64,000 nt of DNA from contig CALEFT010000046.1 of NCBI GenBank assembly GCA_937876985.1, positions 15,012 through 79,011 of the forward strand, given 5' to 3'. Position 1 is the first letter of the stretch. Every line of letters begins with the position of its first letter. The DNA is from an uncultured Clostridia bacterium. GTDB taxonomy: Bacteria > Bacillota > Clostridia > Saccharofermentanales > Saccharofermentanaceae. The translations under genes and the position numbers were made by a program. The notes beneath the pieces were generated by a model. The model made no database searches, was not told the DNA's origin, and saw nothing but the letters and a program-made list of their open reading frames with translations. Positions 1 through 8,910 of the stretch are shown piece by piece.

Positions 1-141
1 TCCAGCAAGTGCAAGCGGTTTATTCATACAAAAAATCACTATCATATAAGCAACAAAATAAATCACCTTCACGCGTGGGTCGAGCCTATGCATCACCGAA
101 TCGCCCTGGAAATATCTACCAATACTAATATCCTTTAGCAT
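1..141 (-). CDS. ecfT: ECF transporter transmembrane subunit EcfT (5' part only)
   Basis: The first 47 codons of a gene that leaves the window. The start codon overlaps the stop of the EcfA gene (TGATG), which indicates translational coupling. The visible N-terminus begins MLKDISIGRYFQGDSVMHRL and continues DPRVKV before a hydrophobic segment, which matches the start of EcfT proteins, the membrane scaffold that couples the two EcfA ATPases to vitamin-binding S components. The position straight after the EcfA genes at the end of the ribosomal locus is usual in Bacillota. Length, Ala-Arg coupling motifs and C-terminus cannot be judged. Confidence 0.85.
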   Translation of the reverse strand, partial: MLKDISIGRYFQGDSVMHRLDPRVKVIYFVAYMIVIFCMNKPLALAG

Positions 142-2012
142 CAGACGCCACCCCCTCTTGCGATTTTTGCAAGTAGTCTAGCAGCATTAGCTGGAGTCCT
201 TGAGCGTATAAACTTTTCGCGCTCGCCCTCTCCTAGACTTACGAGGTCAGCGATTTTTGCTAATTCTCCGCGAAGCACTGGGTACGAGATTCCCATCTTG
301 CTTATTTCTTCCTCGCCCCTCTCGAAAAGCGCCTGCGTCTCATCGCAAGCAACGATTTTGCCTTCCTTTACAACGCAGATTCTGTCTGCATGCGCATACA
401 CCTCATCCATGTTGTGCGACACGAGTACGATAGTAACTCCGCTGTCGCGAAGCTTTTTGATTAGCGCAAACATATCTCGTCTACCCTTCGGATCAAGTCC
501 TGCAGCTGGCTCGTCTAGGACGAGGATTTGTGGCTTCATACTAAGTACACCAGCTAGCGCGACTCGTCTTTGCTGGCCGCCAGATAACTCGAATGGACTT
601 TTTTCTAGCACGTCTTCCTTAAGTCCGACAAGCTTAATTGCCTCGTGGACGCGCTTTCTTTGTTCAGCTTCATCAAGCTTCATTTGCTTTGGACCAAACG
701 CAATATCCTTGAATACCGTCTCCTCAAAAAGCTGGTACTCAGGATACTGGAACACTAATCCTATGTTTTCCCTGAATGCCACGACATCCTTGTTATTTGT
801 TGACGAGTAGCTCTTACCATTTACAAACAAGGTCACTTCTCCTATGTTTGTTTGGTTCTTTCTTGCTTTTCGCGATGGCTTTGGTCTATATAGCAAATTC
901 ATATGTGAGATAAGTGTCGTCTTACCGCAACCACTTCTGCCGATTATGCCGAGAATTTCGCCCTTTTTGACCTCAAGATTTATGTCGCTAATAGTCGCTT
1001 CGGTCCCGTCGTAGGAATAATTTATATTCGCTAATTTCAGTATCGTCTCGCCTGGTTCTTCCGTCGAAGCAGCTCCTTCTGCACTTTCAATCATTTCAGA
1101 ATTAGAAAGCTTAGACATGCTGGACAAATACTTAAACGTGCTCATAATCGTTTTATCGCAAGCCTCTTTGCCCTTAATACTCTCGACTTGGCAAGAAAGC
1201 GCTGCTGCCTTCAAGAATTCATTTGTAAATTCCACTTCGCAAGGCGCCTCAAGACCATATGTATAAAGTTCGTCAACTCTCGCAAAAACATCCGCTGGCT
1301 TTCCTTCAAGCACAACATGCCCATCGTCAATTACATAAACAAATTCACATCGCGAAGCCTCGTTCATATCGTGTGTTATTGTAATTACAGTAACCTTCTT
1401 GTCGCGATTCATTCGCTCGACGACCTCAAGGAACTCATCTCGTGACACAGGGTCTAGCATCGAGGTTGCTTCGTCAAGAATCAAGATACTTGGCTTCATC
1501 GCGAGCACTCCAGCAATAGCGAGCTTTTGCTTTTGTCCGCCAGACAAATTAGCAGCCTGCTCGCTACGCAAATCATACAAGCCTACATATTTCAAACTCT
1601 CATCAACTCTTGCGCGAAGTTCAGGGTTTGGAATTCCTAGATTTTCTGGCCCAAAAGCCACATCTTCTTCGACTATCGTTCCAACAATCTGATTGTCTGG
1701 ATTCTGGAACACGCACCCCGTATTACTTCTTATCTCCCAGAAGCCTTCTTCGTCCTTCGTATTAATACCAAAAACAACAACATTTCCTTCATCTGGCAGT
1801 TCCAAAACATCAATCAGCTTCGCAAGCGTCGATTTGCCTGAACCATTTCTACCAAGGAGTGCGACATACGAGCCCTTCTTTATATCAATTGACAGATTCT
1901 TTATAACCATCTCAGTATTTTTTTCTACATCAAGATGAGCGCCGTCACTAGATACAGCGCCGCTATCGTAAGAGAACCCAACATCCATCGTTCTAACTAT
2001 ATAATCTGTCAA
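141..2012 (-). CDS. ecfA: Fused energy-coupling factor ATPase EcfA1-EcfA2
   Basis: 623 residues holding two complete ABC ATPase domains. Domain 1 has Walker A GRNGSGKST (about 54-62), signature LSGGQ (156-160) and Walker B ILILDE (176-181). Domain 2 has Walker A GRSGCGKTT (about 358-366), LSGGQQRRVALAG and ILVLDEPAAGLDP. An acidic, Ser-rich linker of about 70 residues (260-320) joins them. EcfA1 and EcfA2 are normally separate adjacent genes here; together with EcfT and S proteins they energise vitamin and metal uptake at the membrane. The start is a TTG with GAGGG seven bases upstream; the next Met (residue 9) lacks a ribosome-binding site. No stop or frameshift lies between the halves, so the fusion appears real. 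Confidence 0.9.
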   Translation of the reverse strand: MTDYIVRTMDVGFSYDSGAVSSDGAHLDVEKNTEMVIKNLSIDIKKGSYVALLGRNGSGKSTLAKLIDVLELPDEGNVVVFGINTKDEEGFWEIRSNTGCVFQNPDNQIVGTIVEEDVAFGPENLGIPNPELRARVDESLKYVGLYDLRSEQAANLSGGQKQKLAIAGVLAMKPSILILDEATSMLDPVSRDEFLEVVERMNRDKKVTVITITHDMNEASRCEFVYVIDDGHVVLEGKPADVFARVDELYTYGLEAPCEVEFTNEFLKAAALSCQVESIKGKEACDKTIMSTFKYLSSMSKLSNSEMIESAEGAASTEEPGETILKLANINYSYDGTEATISDINLEVKKGEILGIIGRSGCGKTTLISHMNLLYRPKPSRKARKNQTNIGEVTLFVNGKSYSSTNNKDVVAFRENIGLVFQYPEYQLFEETVFKDIAFGPKQMKLDEAEQRKRVHEAIKLVGLKEDVLEKSPFELSGGQQRRVALAGVLSMKPQILVLDEPAAGLDPKGRRDMFALIKKLRDSGVTIVLVSHNMDEVYAHADRICVVKEGKIVACDETQALFERGEEEISKMGISYPVLRGELAKIADLVSLGEGEREKFIRSRTPANAARLLAKIARGGGV

Positions 2013-2108
2013 AGCTTTTTCCCTCGTTGTCTTAGTATGCCCTTTTCGAAAAGCATACGCAAAAAACTATTGCCTAAGAATTCTATCACGATAAATCGAT
2101 TTTACAAC

Positions 2109-2143
2109 AAAAAGTTAGGGCCGACCTCTCGCGAAGTCAGCCC
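2109..2143 (-). terminator. Possible terminator after rplQ
   Basis: Read on the minus strand, a GC-rich stem GGGCTGAC...GGTCGGCCC closes a TCGCGA-containing loop and is followed after three bases by TTTTTG. It lies between rplQ and the EcfA gene, so it may end or weaken alpha-operon transcription before the transporter genes. The T-run is short and detached from the stem. Confidence 0.55.
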
Positions 2144-2187
2144 ATATACTATCAATTTAATTGCTTAATACAATTTATCGACTAGAA

Positions 2188-2712
2188 TTAGTCTACCCAT
2201 GTAAGGATAGCCATCTCAGAAGCATCTCCTCTTCTAGCACCTGTTCTGATGATCTTTGTGTAACCACCGGAACGACCAGCATACTTAGGAGCGATCTCGT
2301 CGAACATCTTGTTGATTGGGTTGATTACCTCACCCTGTGCATCGTGAGACTTCAAAAGCCAGTAAGCAAGCTGCTTTCTAGCTGCAAGACGAGAAGCAGA
2401 ATCTACGTTAACTGTCTTTGTCTTGATTTCACGATCTACAACATCATACTTATTGCCATTCTTAGATGTCTTTGTAACGAGCATCTTCTTGCCCTTACCA
2501 TCTAGCTTAGCCTCGGAAACCTTTACTTCCTTAGTTGTAAAGTTGTCCTTCTCCTTAATTGCAATTGTAACAAGCTTCTCTACGATTGCGCTAATTTCCT
2601 TAGCACGAGCAACTGTAGTCTCTACCTTGCCATTAATAACAAATGCCGTTGTCATGTTTCTCAAAATAGCTGTGCGCTGATCTGAAGCACGACCTAGTTT
2701 TCTGTTAGGCAT
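2188..2712 (-). CDS. rplQ: Large-subunit ribosomal protein L17
   Basis: 174 residues. The N-terminus MPNRKLGRASDQRTAILRNM and the C-terminal GGYTKIIRTGARRGDASEMA are diagnostic of L17, which binds 23S rRNA near the exit tunnel. Most bacterial L17 proteins have about 115-130 residues; here a Lys-rich insertion of roughly 45 residues (about 56-102) separates the two conserved parts. The ribosome-binding site is AGGAGGACAC before ATG. It is the last ribosomal gene of the alpha operon, 19 bases after rpoA. Confidence 0.97.
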   Translation of the reverse strand: MPNRKLGRASDQRTAILRNMTTAFVINGKVETTVARAKEISAIVEKLVTIAIKEKDNFTTKEVKVSEAKLDGKGKKMLVTKTSKNGNKYDVVDREIKTKTVNVDSASRLAARKQLAYWLLKSHDAQGEVINPINKMFDEIAPKYAGRSGGYTKIIRTGARRGDASEMAILTWVD

Positions 2713-2731
2713 CTTAGTGTCCTCCTACTAA

Positions 2732-3685
2732 TTATTCTTCTTCGCCGGAGAGAGCCAAATCCATCTCTCCAAGCTTCGCAATTACTTCATCAAGTGACTT
2801 CTTACCAAGGTTACGAACCTTCATCATCTCATCCTCTGTCTTGTTTACGAGATCACCAATTGTATTGATGGAAGCTCTCTTTAGACAGTTGTATGTACGA
2901 ACTGAGAAGTCTAGATCCTCGATTAAAACATTGAGCTGTGCATTCTTCTCACCCTTCTCCTCACAAACTGCGAAGCTAATTGGATTAACTACATCAGAAT
3001 TTGTGATGAACAAAGCAAGGTGATTAGCAAGAATAGATGCTGCGGATGAAAGTGCATCGTTAACATCGATTGTTCCGTCTGTCCAAACCTCAAGAGTCAA
3101 GCTATCGAAGTCTGTACGCTCGCCAACACGTGTATTCTCAATCTTGTAATTAGCCTTCTTTACTGGTGTAAAGATGGAATCGATTGCAATAACACCGATT
3201 GACTGACCAGGAACCTTATTCTGCTCAGCTGTGTTGTATCCACGACCTGCACTAATTGTAAGCTCCATATAAACCTTAGAAGCACCATTAAGTGTAGCGA
3301 TTACGTGGTTAGGATTCATGATTTCAACTTCGTCATCATGAACGATGTCGCCAGCTGTAATCTTTCCTGTCTTGCCTTCAGCTGTGCTAATGCAAACAGT
3401 CTTTGGAGAATCTGTATGTAGCTTAGCACGGATACCCTTAATATTAAGAATAATCTCTGTCATATCCTCGATAAGGCCTGGAACAGTGCTGAACTCGTGA
3501 TGAACATTGTCAATACGAATTGCTGTTACTGCTGCACCTGTCAAGGATGAAAGCAATACACGACGAAGCGAATTACCAAGTGTTGTACCATATCCACGCT
3601 CTAGTGGAGCTACAACGAACTTTCCGTAAGAATTCTCTTTGTTTGTCTCAACGCATTCAACGGTTGGTTTCAAAATTTCAATCAT
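2732..3685 (-). CDS. rpoA: DNA-directed RNA polymerase subunit alpha
   Basis: 317 residues, normal length. The N-terminal assembly domain (about 1-230) includes the conserved LRRVLLSSLTGAAVT stretch. The C-terminal domain (about 250-317), which contacts UP elements and activators, contains LKRASINTIGDL and the helix-hairpin-helix VRNLGKKSLDEV. The tail is acidic (SGEEE). AAAGGAGAG precedes the ATG. It sits between rpsD and rplQ as in most bacteria. Confidence 0.98.
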   Translation of the reverse strand: MIEILKPTVECVETNKENSYGKFVVAPLERGYGTTLGNSLRRVLLSSLTGAAVTAIRIDNVHHEFSTVPGLIEDMTEIILNIKGIRAKLHTDSPKTVCISTAEGKTGKITAGDIVHDDEVEIMNPNHVIATLNGASKVYMELTISAGRGYNTAEQNKVPGQSIGVIAIDSIFTPVKKANYKIENTRVGERTDFDSLTLEVWTDGTIDVNDALSSAASILANHLALFITNSDVVNPISFAVCEEKGEKNAQLNVLIEDLDFSVRTYNCLKRASINTIGDLVNKTEDEMMKVRNLGKKSLDEVIAKLGEMDLALSGEEE

Positions 3686-3722
3686 TTTTTCTCTCCTTTG
3701 GCTTTCGCTTGCGGGCCTCTAA

Positions 3723-4340
3723 TTACTTAGAATACAACTCAACGATCAATGTCTCCTTGAGGTCGCTGATACCTACGTCAGCTCTCTCTGGAGCAACAAC
3801 AATCTTACCCTTCAATGCATCTGCATCAACATTCAACCATGCTGGGATTGCTGCGGAGCAAGCCTTCTCGAACACTGGGCTCTTCTTAGACTTCTCGATT
3901 ACTGCAATCTCATCGCCTGGCTTAAGAATCATAGAAGGAATGTTTGCCTTCTTGCCATTTACTGTGAAGTGGCAGTGTGAAACAAGCTGTCTAGCCTGTG
4001 CGTGTGAAGCTGCAAATCCCATTCTGTAAACTACGTTATCAAAACGAAGCTCGAGCAATCTAAGGAGGTTATCACCTGTCTTGCCCTGCATACGATCTGC
4101 CTTCGCAAATGTGTTACGGAACTGCTTCTCGAGAACGCCATAGTAACGCTTTGTCTTCTGCTTCTCACGGAGCTGTGAACCGTACTCAGAAATCTTCTTT
4201 CTTGAATTATCGTGCATACCTGGAGCCTTTGCTCTACGTGTAATAGCACACTTTTCGCTGTAGCATCTCTCACCCTTAAGGAAGAGCTTAACGCCTTCTC
4301 TTCTACAGAGGCGGCATGCTGCATCAGTATATCTAGCCAT
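3723..4340 (-). CDS. rpsD: Small-subunit ribosomal protein S4 (zinc form)
   Basis: 205 residues. The N-terminus carries a four-cysteine zinc set, CRLCRREG followed by CYSEKC, and the centre holds the S4 RNA-binding domain ([30 protein letters not shown]). S4 is a primary 16S rRNA binder and, in several bacteria, the repressor of the operon that contains it. Placement downstream of rpsM and rpsK fits an alpha-operon layout in which S4 could act on the structured region before rpsM; that last step is inference. Confidence 0.98.
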   Translation of the reverse strand: MARYTDAACRLCRREGVKLFLKGERCYSEKCAITRRAKAPGMHDNSRKKISEYGSQLREKQKTKRYYGVLEKQFRNTFAKADRMQGKTGDNLLRLLELRFDNVVYRMGFAASHAQARQLVSHCHFTVNGKKANIPSMILKPGDEIAVIEKSKKSPVFEKACSAAIPAWLNVDADALKGKIVVAPERADVGISDLKETLIVELYSK

Positions 4341-4359
4341 TGATTAAACCCTCCTAAAA

Positions 4360-4761
4360 TTATACTCTTCTTCTCTTTGGTGGACGGCAACCGTTGTGTG
4401 GAACAGGTGTAACATCCTTAATCATTGTTACCTGTAGACCAGCTGTTGCCAAAGCACGTACTGCAGACTCACGTCCAGAACCAGGTCCCTTAACGAAAAC
4501 CTCAACAGTTCTCATACCGTGATCAACTGCCTTCTTAGCAGCTTCCTCAGAAGCCATCTGTGCAGCGAATGGTGTTCCCTTACGAGAACCTCTCATACCC
4601 ATCTCACCAGCGGAAGCCCAGGAAATTGCATTTCCCTGAGTATCTGTAATTGTTACGATTGTATTGTTAAATGTAGCGTGAATGTGAGCCTGACCCTTGT
4701 CAATATTCTTACGCTCACGTCTCTTAGGCCTTGCTGTAGCCTTCTTAACTGCCTTTGCCAT
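4360..4761 (-). CDS. rpsK: Small-subunit ribosomal protein S11
   Basis: 133 residues. The stretches [29 protein letters not shown] and the C-terminal [16 protein letters not shown] are hallmarks of S11, a platform protein of the 30S subunit. A basic N-terminal tail ([18 protein letters not shown]) precedes the core. Expressed from the alpha operon between rpsM and rpsD, with a GGGAGGAGT ribosome-binding site. Confidence 0.98.
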   Translation of the reverse strand: MAKAVKKATARPKRRERKNIDKGQAHIHATFNNTIVTITDTQGNAISWASAGEMGMRGSRKGTPFAAQMASEEAAKKAVDHGMRTVEVFVKGPGSGRESAVRALATAGLQVTMIKDVTPVPHNGCRPPKRRRV

Positions 4762-4781
4762 AAAAACTACTCCTCCCTAAA

Positions 4782-5150
4782 TTACTTCTTCTTGCCAGCA
4801 ACAGTACGCTTTGGACCCTTACGAGTACGTGCGTTTGTCTTTGTGCGCTGACCTCTTACTGGGAGCTTATTTCTGTGGCGACGTCCACGATAGCAGCCAA
4901 TTTCTGTTAAACGCTTGATGTTAAGTGCAACCTCTCTCTTAAGGTCACCCTCTACTGTGTAATTGTTCTCGATCTGATCACGGATAAGAGCAACCTCTTC
5001 CTCTGTCAAATCCTTAACCCTTGTGTCTGGGTTGATGCCAGTATCCTTAATGATACCAGCTGCAATTGTCTTTCCAATGCCGTAAATGTATGTAAGAGCA
5101 ATCTCGATTCTCTTATCGTTCGGCAAATCAACACCGGCAATACGAGCCAT
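4782..5150 (-). CDS. rpsM: Small-subunit ribosomal protein S13
   Basis: 122 residues. Starts [21 protein letters not shown], contains the helix-two-turn-helix [13 protein letters not shown] and ends with the basic tail [21 protein letters not shown] that reaches the P-site tRNA. All match S13, which bridges the 30S head to L5. The ribosome-binding site is GATGGAGGTACACAA before ATG. It is the first gene after an unusually long 204-base spacer that separates it from rpmJ. Confidence 0.98.
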   Translation of the reverse strand: MARIAGVDLPNDKRIEIALTYIYGIGKTIAAGIIKDTGINPDTRVKDLTEEEVALIRDQIENNYTVEGDLKREVALNIKRLTEIGCYRGRRHRNKLPVRGQRTKTNARTRKGPKRTVAGKKK

Positions 5151-5354
5151 TTGTGTACCTCCATCTGAAAGTAAATTGTTTGTTATCTATATTAAACACG
5201 CGGCGTAAGGTTCCATCGGGTTAGGATGGCAGCCGCCCCTACAATTACGTGTAATATCCTTACTTCTATTAGAAATCCTATGCCCAGCAGGCTAGGTTTC
5301 TATACCAACATTTGTGGACAAGGCTAATTTGTCCAGCAGTCGGCCGTTCTAATC
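5151..5354 (-). promoter_or_regulatory. Structured spacer between rpmJ and rpsM, candidate alpha-operon leader
   Basis: Most spacers in this locus are below 30 bases; this one is 204. On the minus strand it folds by eye into three elements: GGACAA/TTGTCC (5316-5334); a long hairpin TAGAAA-CCTA-GCC...GGC-TAGG-TTTCTA (5270-5302); and a nested stem GCGGC(CCATC...GATGG)GCCGC (5200-5236), followed by an AT-rich run to the rpsM ribosome-binding site. In Escherichia coli, S4 binds a structured RNA at the rpsM start and represses the operon. Equivalence here is inference; no clear internal promoter was found. Confidence 0.5.
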
Positions 5355-5468
5355 TTAGCCCTGCTTCTGCTTGTGCTTAGGATCGGAACAAATGATCATG
5401 ACTTTACCGTGACGGCGAATAACCTTGCACTTCTCGCACATAGGCTTTACTGATGGTCTAACCTTCAT
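5355..5468 (-). CDS. rpmJ: Large-subunit ribosomal protein L36 (zinc form)
   Basis: A 37-residue protein starting [20 protein letters not shown], the standard L36. Cys11 and Cys14 with a later Cys and His (CSDPKH) make the zinc site of the C+ type. AGCAGGAGGTAAAA precedes the ATG. It lies after infA in the conserved adk-map-infA-rpmJ order, but a gap of almost 290 bases with a hairpin separates it from infA. Confidence 0.97.
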   Translation of the reverse strand: MKVRPSVKPMCEKCKVIRRHGKVMIICSDPKHKQKQG

Positions 5469-5613
5469 TTTTACCTCCTGCTTTTTTTCAACACAAAAAC
5501 TATGCGCCTTTTCCGCGCATGCTATATGAATATACCACGATTCTTAAGAATTGCAAGCACTTTTTTACAAAGTTTCCAAAATTCTATCTAACTTTCTTCT
5601 CTCCCTATCCCTG

Positions 5614-5630
5614 CTCGAAAAGCATCCTCC
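5614..5630 (+). repeat. Dispersed CTCGAAAAGC motif
   Basis: Reads CTCGAAAAGCATCCTCC behind a pyrimidine-rich tract, inside the infA-rpmJ gap. It is an exact copy of the 10-bp core shared by many gaps in this window. Confidence 0.6.
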
Positions 5631-5696
5631 AAATACTACTCCATCCATCCCTATTTTACAATCCAATATTTACCAGCCTACTGATAATTACAAATA

Positions 5697-5729
5697 CACA
5701 AAACGGTCACGACTTATCGTGACCGTTTC
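5697..5729 (-). terminator. Perfect hairpin downstream of infA
   Basis: AAACGGTCACGA and TCGTGACCGTTT form a perfect 12-bp stem around a four-base loop. On the minus strand it is followed by a short TTTTGTGT run, so it could act as a weak terminator or an RNA processing signal between infA and rpmJ. Confidence 0.55.
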
Positions 5730-5754
5730 ATTTGTTCTTTGAATAAAGGTTTTA

Positions 5755-5976
5755 TCAGCCCTTAGCTCTCCATGTGATTCTACCTCTAGACAAATCATAT
5801 GGTGACAATTCCATTGTTACCTTGTCTCCTGGCAAAATCTTAATGTAGTTCTGGCGAAGCTTTCCAGAAATGTGTGCCAATACCTGGTGTCCATTCTCTA
5901 GCTCTACCTTGAACATTGCATTTGGCAATGCGTCAACTACTGTACCCTCTACCTCAATTACATCATCTTTTGACAT
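5755..5976 (-). CDS. infA: Translation initiation factor IF-1
   Basis: 73 residues, the usual size. Starts [41 protein letters not shown] and is a single S1/OB-fold domain that occupies the A site during initiation. AAGGAGGAAC precedes the ATG. It follows map by 10 bases, the typical Gram-positive arrangement. Confidence 0.98.
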   Translation of the reverse strand: MSKDDVIEVEGTVVDALPNAMFKVELENGHQVLAHISGKLRQNYIKILPGDKVTMELSPYDLSRGRITWRAKG

Positions 5977-5986
5977 AAGTTCCTCC

Positions 5987-6757
5987 TTAGCCTTCTAAAA
6001 CTGTTTCTATCGTTGTTAGTTCTGGTCCGTTCGCCGTAATTAGAACCGTATTCTCATAGTGAGCTGATGGAAGACCATCGGCAGTAACTATCGTCCACTG
6101 ATCGTCGAGAATTGCTACATCCTCTGTTCCAAGATTTATCATCGGTTCGATACAAATCGCCATTCCATTCTTTATTCTTGGACCCTTACCAGCTCGTCCG
6201 TAGTTAGGCACATCGGGCTCCATATGTAGCTTCCTGCCAATTCCATGTCCCGTCAAAGGCTTGACTACTCCATATCCAAAGCTCTCTGCATATTCCTCGA
6301 CTGCGTGGCTAATATCGCCAATTCTGTATCCCTCTTGGCAATACTTAAGCCCTTCGAAAAAGCTCTGCTTAGTTCTCTCGACAAGGTCCTTAACCTTCTG
6401 ATCAACATTGCCTACGAGATATGTTCTTGCTGCATCTGCATGAAAACCATTCAAATAAGCACCAACATCTACGCTTATAATATCTCCATCTTTCAAGATC
6501 ACCTTCTCAGATGGAATCCCATGAACAACGGCATCATTTAATGAAGCACAAATTGATCCAGGAAATGGTGGAGTACCATAATTAAGAAATGATGGTGTTG
6601 CTCCCTCGCCAACAATTATATCATATGCGATTTTATTTAATTCGAAAGTAGAGACACCCGGCCTTACATTCTCTTCCATTGCCTTGAAAACCTTAGCAAC
6701 AATCTTTCCTGCTTGTCTCATTTGTTCTAATTCGTAGTCAGACAAAATCTCAATCAT
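5987..6757 (-). CDS. map: Methionine aminopeptidase type I
   Basis: About 256 residues from the chosen start ([13 protein letters not shown]), which has GGGAG five bases upstream and sits just after the adk stop. An in-frame ATG at 6769 overlaps the adk stop and is a weaker alternative. The dinuclear metal site is visible: [18 protein letters not shown] (two Asp), the His of [12 protein letters not shown], and Glu in CIEPMINLG plus a distal Glu. It removes the initiator Met from nascent proteins. Co-transcribed with adk and infA. Confidence 0.96.
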   Translation of the reverse strand: MIEILSDYELEQMRQAGKIVAKVFKAMEENVRPGVSTFELNKIAYDIIVGEGATPSFLNYGTPPFPGSICASLNDAVVHGIPSEKVILKDGDIISVDVGAYLNGFHADAARTYLVGNVDQKVKDLVERTKQSFFEGLKYCQEGYRIGDISHAVEEYAESFGYGVVKPLTGHGIGRKLHMEPDVPNYGRAGKGPRIKNGMAICIEPMINLGTEDVAILDDQWTIVTADGLPSAHYENTVLITANGPELTTIETVLEG

Positions 6758-6768
6758 ACTAACTCCCA

Positions 6769-7425
6769 TTAGATAAGGCCCTTTGCCTTGAGACCAGCTT
6801 CGAGCTCCTCTAGACAAATCTTCGAATTCTCGTTGTTATTACCTGAAACAATCAAACCCTTGTTCTCGTAATACTCTACGAGTGGACTTGTATTTGCATA
6901 ATATGTCTTAAGTCTAGCATCTACTGTCTCTGGCTTATCGTCATCACGCTGGTAAACTTCTCCACCGCAATCATCGCAAACACCAGGAACCTTCGTTGGC
7001 TTATAGTCAACATTGTAGCTAAGTCCACACTTTGCGCAAACGCGACGACCAGAAACTCTCTGCTTGATAACCTCGTCATCAATCTCAATAGAAAGAACTG
7101 CATCGATGCTCTCTCCGCTTTCCTTGAGCATGTCATCAAGTGCTCTTGCCTGTGCAAGTGTTCTTGGGAAACCATCAAGAATGTATCCATTCTTGCAGTC
7201 ATCCTCATTAAGGCGATCCTTCACCATGGAAATTGTAAGTGAATCTGGAACAAGCTCTCCCTTATCAATATAAGACTTTGCTTCAATTCCAAGAGGTGTT
7301 CCACCCTTAATGTTTGCACGGAAAATATCACCAGTAGAAATATGTGCCAAGGAATACTTCTCACGAAGAACTCCTGCTGTTGTGCCCTTACCTGAACCTG
7401 GAGCACCTAGAATAATCAACTTCAT
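6769..7425 (-). CDS. adk: Adenylate kinase, zinc lid form
   Basis: 218 residues from the ATG at 7425, which has AGGAAG eight bases upstream; an in-frame GTG three codons earlier is less likely. P-loop GAPGSGKGT lies at residues 7-15. The LID domain holds CAKCG and CDDCG, the four-cysteine zinc site found in Gram-positive enzymes. It catalyses ATP + AMP to 2 ADP and balances adenine nucleotides. It is separated from secY by a strong terminator, so it probably begins a new unit with map and infA or relies on readthrough. Confidence 0.97.
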   Translation of the reverse strand: MKLIILGAPGSGKGTTAGVLREKYSLAHISTGDIFRANIKGGTPLGIEAKSYIDKGELVPDSLTISMVKDRLNEDDCKNGYILDGFPRTLAQARALDDMLKESGESIDAVLSIEIDDEVIKQRVSGRRVCAKCGLSYNVDYKPTKVPGVCDDCGGEVYQRDDDKPETVDARLKTYYANTSPLVEYYENKGLIVSGNNNENSKICLEELEAGLKAKGLI

Positions 7426-7492
7426 GTTGTTCACTTCCTGTCTTTATTGTTATGACCGATAATTGGCCTTCTCGCATTATATATCATGAATT

Positions 7493-7510
7493 GATGCTTT
7501 TCGAGAAGGT
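7493..7510 (+). repeat. Dispersed GCTTTTCGAG motif
   Basis: GATGCTTTTCGAGAAGGT in the adk-secY gap, the same family as at 5614 but in the opposite orientation. Confidence 0.6.
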
Positions 7511-7524
7511 AATTTGATTTTTGT

Positions 7525-7566
7525 CCAAAAAAAACGAAATCCCCTAGGCAAAACTAGCCTAGAGGA
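7525..7566 (-). terminator. Intrinsic terminator after secY
   Basis: On the minus strand CTAGGC...GCCTAGGGG forms a stem over a short loop and is followed by TTTCG and a run of eight T. It is the clearest terminator within the ribosomal locus and splits the S10-spc block from adk-map-infA. Confidence 0.85.
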
Positions 7567-7591
7567 CTATCGTGAAAATCAATTTTTGAAC

Positions 7592-8908
7592 TTAATCAAG
7601 GAAACCAGACTGATTTCTTGCTACAAGCTGTGTCTCAATCTGAGTAATCAAATCAGAGCATACACCTGTAAGGATCAATACTGATGTACCTGCGAACCAA
7701 ACATTCTGCATACCAGTAAGTGTTCCGATAATTGTTGGAACGAGAACTACAATTGACAAGAAAAGAGCATCTGCAAGATTTAGGCGCTTAACTGTGTTGT
7801 AGATATACTCAGATGTTGGTCTACCAGGACGAATACCTGGGATAAATCCACCGTTTGCCTTGAGGTTATTAGAAATCTCAATTGGGTGGAACTGGATAAT
7901 TGAGTAGAAGAATGTAAAGCCAATTATCAAGAGGAAGAATACTACGTAGTAGAATGGGCTTGTGCCAAAGTTAGCACTCCACTTTCCTAATAATGTATCT
8001 GGCTTAAACAATGCTGTTCCAATCAAGTTGAAGAATGAAAGCATTGATGTAGCAAAGATAACTGGCATAACACCGGACTGATTAACCTTAAGTGGCAAAT
8101 AAGAACTTTGTCCGCCATATAGCTTTCTACCAACTGTCTTCTTCGAATACTGAACTGGAATTCTTCTCTCAGCACCCTGTACATAAATTACGAAGATGAT
8201 GATTGCAATAGCAAATGCTAGTACTAGAAGTGTTGCGCCAATTGCAGCAAATACACCAAGAATAGCGCTCTTTGTAACCAACATATCGTTAATCTTTGTT
8301 GCTGAAGCGTAAAGGGAGGAAGCCATATCTGGAACTCTCTTAACGATACCAGCAAAGATAATTAGTGAAACACCATTACCAATACCAAACTCATTAATTC
8401 TCTCACCGAGCCATACGAGTAATACTGTACCAGCTGTGAAAGACATAATGATTAGCAATGCTGCAAGCCATCCTGGGATTGTCTGAATCCACGCTGACTT
8501 TGCAGAGAAGCAGAAAATTGTTGACTGAACAACTGCAAGAATTACTGCGAAGTATCTTGTAATCTTCTGCATCTTCTTTCTACCAGCCTCACCATCACGA
8601 GCCATCTGCTCAAGTGGTGGGAAGATAACTGTTGCAAGCTGCATAATGATAGAAGAGTTGATGTATGGTGTTATACCCATAGCAAAAATTGTTGCTGCGT
8701 ATAAACCACCAGCTGACATAATATCAAGCATCGCAGCCATCTGTCCCCAACTTAGAATCAATGTCTGGAAGGCTTCTCTATCAAGAGCAGGAACTGGAAT
8801 ACAGTTACCAACTACATACAATCCAAGAATTAGGATTGTGAAAAGCATCTTCTTACGTAATTCTGGAAGACGAAATGCTTTGATCAAGGTATCCAAAACG
8901 CCCTGCAT
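7592..8908 (-). CDS. secY: Preprotein translocase channel subunit SecY
   Basis: About 438 residues with the ten membrane helices expected of SecY. Recognisable stretches are GLYVVGNCIPVP in helix 1, GIVKRVPDM and the basic cytoplasmic loop QGAERRIPVQYSKK, and NGGFIPGIRPGRPT. The ATG at 8908 has GGAGG seven bases upstream; an earlier in-frame TTG is less suitable. It forms the SecYEG protein-conducting channel. Start and rplO stop nearly touch, so the two genes are coupled. Confidence 0.97.
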   Translation of the reverse strand: MQGVLDTLIKAFRLPELRKKMLFTILILGLYVVGNCIPVPALDREAFQTLILSWGQMAAMLDIMSAGGLYAATIFAMGITPYINSSIIMQLATVIFPPLEQMARDGEAGRKKMQKITRYFAVILAVVQSTIFCFSAKSAWIQTIPGWLAALLIIMSFTAGTVLLVWLGERINEFGIGNGVSLIIFAGIVKRVPDMASSLYASATKINDMLVTKSAILGVFAAIGATLLVLAFAIAIIIFVIYVQGAERRIPVQYSKKTVGRKLYGGQSSYLPLKVNQSGVMPVIFATSMLSFFNLIGTALFKPDTLLGKWSANFGTSPFYYVVFFLLIIGFTFFYSIIQFHPIEISNNLKANGGFIPGIRPGRPTSEYIYNTVKRLNLADALFLSIVVLVPTIIGTLTGMQNVWFAGTSVLILTGVCSDLITQIETQLVARNQSGFLD

Positions 8909-8910
8909 GA

